In this document: positions 59,939-63,924 of the stretch, piece by piece | Layout of the letters: the number at the start of each line of letters is the position of its first letter | Numbering within the stretch: the stretch's first letter is position 1 | NCBI GenBank assembly: GCA_038230895.1 | Contig: JBBRMJ010000006.1 | Span: forward strand, 1 to 63,924 | Direction of reading: 5' to 3' | Source: JAJXTN01 sp038230895 | GTDB lineage: Bacteria > Patescibacteriota > Saccharimonadia > Saccharimonadales > UBA4665 | Length of the DNA: 63,924 nucleotides | Notes under the pieces: model-generated | What the model was told of the DNA's origin: nothing | The model's database searches: none | The model's input: only the letters and a program-made list of their open reading frames with translations | Program-made: the position numbers and the translations under genes

Positions 59939-59997
59939 GTAGACTGTAGATTGCAGACGGTAGGAATCGCAGCCGAGATGGCGTATCTACAGTCTAC
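59939..59997. repeat. 13-base perfect inverted repeat with GTAGAC units
   Basis: GTAGACTGTAGAT (59939-59951) and ATCTACAGTCTAC (59985-59997) are perfect complements 33 bases apart. The minus strand of the right arm continues with GTAGACAGTAGACGG, so GTAGAC recurs four times in all. It lies just before the -10 box (60024) of the DUF1361 gene and could be an operator, or a stem in a terminator-like RNA. Confidence 0.5.
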
Positions 59998-60038
59998 CGT
60001 CTACTGTCTACGCCCTAGTGACGTATAATTAGGCCAGT

Positions 60039-60707
60039 ATGAGCACACCGCGCACGCAGTTCGTTATGGCCCTGGGAGTCTCCACGCTGGTGAGTATCGG
60101 CTTCTTTAGTTATGGTGCCTGGCGTAACAGCAGTCTGGATTTCGATTATCTGATCTGGAACTTGTTCTTGGCGTGGATGCCCTTAGGCTTCGCTTTTTGG
60201 CTGACGACGGTTCTGAAGCGGAAATTATGGTCTAGCTGGGAGGGTCTGGCCGCGAGTATACTCTGGCTAGTTTTTCTACCAAATAGCTTCTACATGATCA
60301 GTGACTTCATCCATTTACTCGATGCGCCCCGTGTCGATGTCCTCTACGACACAATTATGTTCACCTCGTTTATTTACACCGGTGTTTTGCTTGGCTTCAG
60401 TAGCTTATATCTGGTGCATTTACAGCTAAAACGACGCTTTACACCGCCGACCGCGACAGTTTTATTGGGCATCACATTGTTGGTCTGTAGCTTTGCCATC
60501 TATGTTGGTCGAGATTTGCGCTGGAATAGTTGGGATATCCTTATCAACCCCGGCGGTTTGTTATTCGACATATCTGATCGCCTGCAACATCCGGCCAGCT
60601 ATCCGCAAATGTTTGTGACCGTGGTTTCTTTTTTCGCCCTCTTGGCGAGCATGTATTGGCTCGCATGGCGTGGGATTCAATTGTTACGCCAAACCAAACC
60701 GGCTTAG
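60039..60707 (+). CDS. DUF1361 membrane protein
   Basis: The 222-residue protein has six or so membrane helices and the DUF1361 core: LIWNLFLAWMPLGFAFWL, LWLVFLPNSFYMISDFIHL and FAIYVGRDLRWNSWDIL. The family's function is unknown; the conserved Asn/Tyr/Asp and Arg-Trp-Asn-Ser residues point to a membrane enzyme or transporter. TATAAT at 60024-60029 lies 9 bases before the ATG. Confidence 0.9.
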   Translation: MSTPRTQFVMALGVSTLVSIGFFSYGAWRNSSLDFDYLIWNLFLAWMPLGFAFWLTTVLKRKLWSSWEGLAASILWLVFLPNSFYMISDFIHLLDAPRVDVLYDTIMFTSFIYTGVLLGFSSLYLVHLQLKRRFTPPTATVLLGITLLVCSFAIYVGRDLRWNSWDILINPGGLLFDISDRLQHPASYPQMFVTVVSFFALLASMYWLAWRGIQLLRQTKPA

Positions 60708-60735
60708 ACCCTAACCTCTGTTATAATTACCGGTA

Positions 60736-62469
60736 ATGAAGCAAGAGTTTGAGAATAAAATCGCGGCGGTGGTCCAGGAATTGTTTGGGCAAATGGTTCA
60801 AGTTGAGTTGACTCGACCTGAAGAGCAGTTCGGTGATTACGCTACAAATGTGGCGCTGCAGTTAGCCAAACAAGTCGGGCAGAATCCACGTGACGTGGCC
60901 GAGCAATTGACCGAGAAGTTACGCGAAGCACTCGGTGACCAAGTCAGCGAAATCACCATTGCCGGCCCCGGTTTTATAAATCTCCACATTAATAACTCCG
61001 CATTAGCAGCAGCTCTGAAAGCTGAGCCTACTCAAAGCCTTGCTAATAAAATTGTTGTTGCCGAATATTCAGACCCAAATCCGTTTAAAGTTCTGCATGC
61101 CGGCCACCTCTATACCAGCGTCATCGGCGATGCCATCGCCAACCTTGTTGAACAGGCCGGAGCGACCGTACATCGCGTGAATTATGGGGGTGATGTGGGC
61201 CTACATGTCGGCAAAACTATGTGGGCGCTGCTGGCAGAATTGGGTGGTGAGAACCCCGACGGCTTGGCCCAAATTCCCGAGAACGACCGCTCCGAATGGC
61301 TAGCTGCAGCTTACGTCAAAGGCACCCAAGCCTACGAGGAAGATGAAACTGCCAAGGCCGCCATCATCGACCTCAACAAACGGGTTTATACGTTGCACGC
61401 TGACAACGATCATGACTCGCCGTTGGCCCAGATCTACTGGACCACCCGCCAATGGAGCTACGATTACTTCGACCGTTTCTATGCTCGGATAGGCAGCCAT
61501 TTTGAAAAATATTACCCCGAGAGTGAGACCTTTCAGCTCGGTTTACAGACAGTCCGCGAGCACCTGGCCGACGGCATCTACCAAGAAAGTGACGGCGCGG
61601 TTATCTTTGATGGTGACAAATACGGTTTGCATACCCGCGTCTTCATCAATTCCCAAGGCTTACCGACCTACGAAGCCAAAGAAGTCGGCCTGAGCATGCT
61701 CAAAGTCCAAGATTATCACTTTGATCGCTCCATAATTATCACTTCGAACGAGCAGGAACAGTATATGCGCGTCGTTCTAAAAAGCATCGAGCAATTCGCC
61801 CCGGAATTTGCCAATTCCACGACGCATTTGACCCACGGCAACGTCAAATTACAGGGTGGCGTCAAGATGAGTAGCCGTCTTGGGAATTTCCTGAGGGCTG
61901 TCGATGTTCTGGACGCCGCCAGCACAGCCGCCAAAGCATTGAATGATGGTGATAACGAGCAAACCGTCCTTGGCGCCGTCAAATACGCCTTCCTCAAGAA
62001 CCGCATGGGTGGCGACCTGATCTATGACCCGCAAGAATCCGTCAGTCTGGAAGGCAATAGCGGCCCTTACTTGCAGTACGCCCACGCTCGTGCCCGCAGC
62101 ATCCTGCGCAAAGCGGCGGAGCAGGGAACGGCCGCTGAAAATACGAGTGCCGCAAATGGCACGGCTGAATCGGTTTGGGTCCCAGCCTCCGCTGGGATGA
62201 CGGGGGAATTTGATCCTGCGGAACGCTCCCTAGCTCGTAAAATCAGCGAGTATCCAGAGGTAGTCGACAAAGCCACTGCCGACCTGATGCCCCACTACAT
62301 TGCCACCTACCTCTACGAATTAGCTCAAACTTTCAATCGTTTCTACGAGCACAACCGGGTGATTGACGACGCTCGCCAAGCCATGCGTCTACACCTGGTC
62401 GCGCTCTACGCCAACCGCCTCCAATCTGGCCTCCTACTGCTCGGTATCACAGCCCCCGACAAGATGTAA
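60736..62469 (+). CDS. argS: Arginyl-tRNA synthetase with a palindromic-element insert
   Basis: The 577-residue protein has the ArgS N-terminal additional domain, the HIGH motif as HAGHLYTSVIGD (about 116), VKMSSRLGNFL as KMSK motif and SGPYLQYAHARARSIL with the C-terminal anticodon-binding domain. Around residues 475-495 a segment reads AESVWVPASAGMTGEFDP, the translation of a common dispersed palindromic repeat, inserted in frame. It attaches arginine to tRNA-Arg. TATAAT (60722-60727) lies 8 bases before the ATG. Confidence 0.96.
   Translation: MKQEFENKIAAVVQELFGQMVQVELTRPEEQFGDYATNVALQLAKQVGQNPRDVAEQLTEKLREALGDQVSEITIAGPGFINLHINNSALAAALKAEPTQSLANKIVVAEYSDPNPFKVLHAGHLYTSVIGDAIANLVEQAGATVHRVNYGGDVGLHVGKTMWALLAELGGENPDGLAQIPENDRSEWLAAAYVKGTQAYEEDETAKAAIIDLNKRVYTLHADNDHDSPLAQIYWTTRQWSYDYFDRFYARIGSHFEKYYPESETFQLGLQTVREHLADGIYQESDGAVIFDGDKYGLHTRVFINSQGLPTYEAKEVGLSMLKVQDYHFDRSIIITSNEQEQYMRVVLKSIEQFAPEFANSTTHLTHGNVKLQGGVKMSSRLGNFLRAVDVLDAASTAAKALNDGDNEQTVLGAVKYAFLKNRMGGDLIYDPQESVSLEGNSGPYLQYAHARARSILRKAAEQGTAAENTSAANGTAESVWVPASAGMTGEFDPAERSLARKISEYPEVVDKATADLMPHYIATYLYELAQTFNRFYEHNRVIDDARQAMRLHLVALYANRLQSGLLLLGITAPDKM
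62173..62202 (+). mobile_element. REP-like palindromic element inside argS
   Basis: TTTGGGTCCCAGCCTCCGCT... with stem TCCCAGC (62180-62186) and GCTGGGA (62191-62197) around the loop CTCC. On the complementary strand the core reads CGTCATCCCAGCGGAGGCTG, a form of the repeat seen in many bacterial genomes that yields peptides like VIPAEAGTQ or WVPASAGMT. It keeps the argS frame open. Confidence 0.7.
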
Positions 62470-62523
62470 CTATAACGACGAAATAATATTGCAAATTAAT
62501 GATGTTTATGCTATTATCTTAGT

Positions 62524-63141
62524 ATGTCACAAATAAGCAAAGAAGCCTCTGCTACTAATCACACTAAAAAAGTTCGTGTCGCAGCCGGTATCGCAGCAGC
62601 TGGACTACTTGTTGGAGGCGCGGTGGAAATTACGCGCCACAATGGCGAAGATTCAGCTGTTTCTATCCAGATGTCCGCTAATCAGATAAGCCAGGATATC
62701 AACGGCACCATTGAAGCCGGGAAGCCAACGATACTGTCACCTCTGAACGGCACCATCGTCGAACAGGACAAGTTGAATAATCGTACTATCACTTGGCAAG
62801 CGCCCTTTATCTTGAGTATTAATAATCCGACCCACTCCCAAAAAGTGACGCCCAATAACAGTACGGTGCGCACCTTTGGTGTCCAGGAAACAGGCCCTGA
62901 CGGTAAGGTAAAAATCGTCGAACTTAATTTCGATCCAGAAGTAATGCAAGTTGAGCTGACTGATTCCAGCAAACCATATGTTGGGTTGTACGTTGAAGCT
63001 ATCTTGAGCGGTGTTAATAAAGAAGGCGGCACGCCAATTGACCAATACTACGCTGCTGCAGTAGACCCCAACACCAATAACGTACTTTTACGTACGGACG
63101 GTAGCCCATTGATACCTGGTTACGGCCAGGGTATGAAATAG
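62524..63141 (+). CDS. Membrane-anchored extracytoplasmic protein, unknown function
   Basis: The 205-residue protein has a short basic N-terminus, one membrane helix (VRVAAGIAAAGLLVGGAVEI, about 18-38) and an outer domain of about 165 residues with beta-rich segments (TFGVQETGPDGKVKIVELNFDPEVMQVEL, YVGLYVEAILSGV). No known domain is recognised. TATTAT at 62512-62517 lies 6 bases before the ATG. It stands between argS and mscL. Confidence 0.68.
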   Translation: MSQISKEASATNHTKKVRVAAGIAAAGLLVGGAVEITRHNGEDSAVSIQMSANQISQDINGTIEAGKPTILSPLNGTIVEQDKLNNRTITWQAPFILSINNPTHSQKVTPNNSTVRTFGVQETGPDGKVKIVELNFDPEVMQVELTDSSKPYVGLYVEAILSGVNKEGGTPIDQYYAAAVDPNTNNVLLRTDGSPLIPGYGQGMK

Positions 63142-63219
63142 TACGGGTTTTATTACTTCGAGTATCGATTCAAGTTTAGTTAATTTGGTACCAGCCGGGC
63201 CACCCGATAGAATAGGGGT

Positions 63220-63639
63220 ATGGCCGAACTGAAACCAACCAAGCAACCTGATCATCCCAAAACACATCCTTTAGTGGTGTTGCCGGCTGATGAATTCATC
63301 GCTGGCTTCGTGAAATTCCTGCGGGATCATGCTATTGTCGGCATCGCCATCGGTTTCACGATTGGGTTTCAGGCCCAGGCACTCGTTAAACAGCTCAATC
63401 TCAGTATTTTTGACCCGATTTTTCAGCTCATTTTCGGCACCAGTATCACCAATAACGGAAATGTCGTTCACATCGGCAGTCGCGTCGCCCGCTTTCAGTG
63501 GGGCGGGCTCTTGTATGCCTTGCTGGACTTCGCGTTCGTATTATTAATCGTCTATTTGATCGTCAAGGTCCTGAAACTTGACCGTTTTGATAAGCAAATT
63601 AAGAAAGGGGAGCAGCATGTCCATGAACTTAAGCGATGA
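63220..63639 (+). CDS. mscL: Large-conductance mechanosensitive channel MscL
   Basis: The 139-residue protein matches MscL in layout: N-terminal helix, first pore helix (FLRDHAIVGIAIGFTIGFQAQALVKQL, about 33-58), an outer loop, second helix (GGLLYALLDFAFVLLIVYLIVKVLKL) and a charged cytoplasmic end. The pore helix lacks the usual GNVVDLAVGVIIG wording, so it is a divergent branch. It opens under membrane tension to release solutes. It overlaps msrB by 23 bases. Confidence 0.85.
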   Translation: MAELKPTKQPDHPKTHPLVVLPADEFIAGFVKFLRDHAIVGIAIGFTIGFQAQALVKQLNLSIFDPIFQLIFGTSITNNGNVVHIGSRVARFQWGGLLYALLDFAFVLLIVYLIVKVLKLDRFDKQIKKGEQHVHELKR

Positions 63640-63924
63640 CGAATGGAAAGCCAAATTGACAGCGGAGCAATACCAAATGTTGCGCGAAAAGGGCACCGAG
63701 GCACCATTTACCGGCGCCTTGTTACACAATGACAAAGGTGGCGACTACACCTGTGGTGCTTGCGGGGTAGCCTTGTTCAAAAGCGACACCAAATTCGATA
63801 GCGGTAGTGGATGGCCTAGTTTCAACGACGCCGTTGAGGGCGCAGTAACTCAGACTGATGACAATAGCCACGGCATGACCCGAACGGAAGTAACCTGCAC
63901 AAATTGTGGCAGCCATTTGGGCCA
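63617..63924 (+). CDS. msrB: Peptide-methionine (R)-S-oxide reductase MsrB, cut by window edge
   Basis: ATG at 63617 (a second ATG at 63623 is possible) follows AAAGGGGAG and opens 102 residues that run off the window. They include EQYQMLREKGTEAPFTG, the zinc cysteines YTCGACG and CTNCGSHLG, and FDSGSGWPSFNDAV, as in MsrB. It repairs oxidised methionine (R-sulfoxide). The catalytic Cys near the end of the protein is beyond the edge. Confidence 0.9.
   Translation, partial: MSMNLSDDEWKAKLTAEQYQMLREKGTEAPFTGALLHNDKGGDYTCGACGVALFKSDTKFDSGSGWPSFNDAVEGAVTQTDDNSHGMTRTEVTCTNCGSHLG

Noticed and set aside
62067..62276. Minus-strand frame with VIPAEAGTQ motif
   Set aside because: This is the reverse reading of the palindromic repeat inside argS, not a gene.

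Overview
The window looks like the replication-origin region of a Candidatus Saccharibacteria (TM7, Patescibacteria) chromosome. The evidence is the order rpmH-rnpA-yidC-khpB leftwards and dnaA-dnaN-recF rightwards, a type IV secretion (T4SS) block with several small pilin-like genes right after recF, compact or domain-reduced enzymes, tiny intergenic gaps, and normal use of TGA as a stop (so not the recoded Gracilibacteria/Absconditabacteria). The lineage is inferred from gene content; no search was run.

Layout. 1-10391 (minus strand) is a tightly overlapping surface-glycan cluster: glycosyltransferases, a methyltransferase, two tandem beta-propeller glycosidase-like proteins, a metallophosphoesterase, an ATP-grasp enzyme, a sugar epimerase, a WbqC-like protein, a DegT aminotransferase and a Wzm/Wzt-type ABC exporter. 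It is visibly more A+T-rich than the rest. Two more glycosyltransferases follow on the plus strand (10409-12537), then a RelE/Phd-type toxin-antitoxin pair. 13125-19406 is the origin core, with a likely oriC at 15255-15581. 19393-33530 is the T4SS locus: on the minus strand an Ig-like lipoprotein-sized membrane protein, a lysozyme/CHAP wall hydrolase, a 902-residue membrane protein, VirB4 ATPase, a companion protein, PrgI and a VirB6-like channel protein; divergently, six tandem two-helix pilin-like proteins. 33601-48619 is mixed housekeeping and membrane genes with four tRNA genes (three Ser, one Arg) and valS. 48773-55373 holds unknown genes, tsaD, a shortened murE, a DDAH-like hydrolase and a HAD-kinase fusion. 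55427-57405 is CIRCE-groES-groEL. 57408-63924 holds a sugar-phosphate isomerase, a cupin, argS, mscL and the start of msrB.

How it works together. Sugar nucleotides or glycan units would be built and modified by the left cluster and exported by the ABC pair; the T4SS locus, with its own wall hydrolase and pilin family, would build an envelope-spanning apparatus or pilus. No relaxase, integrase or VirD4 coupling ATPase is seen, so a secretion, adhesion or DNA-uptake role is more likely than conjugation. Many genes have a -10 box only 6-9 bases before the start codon, which suggests widespread leaderless transcription.
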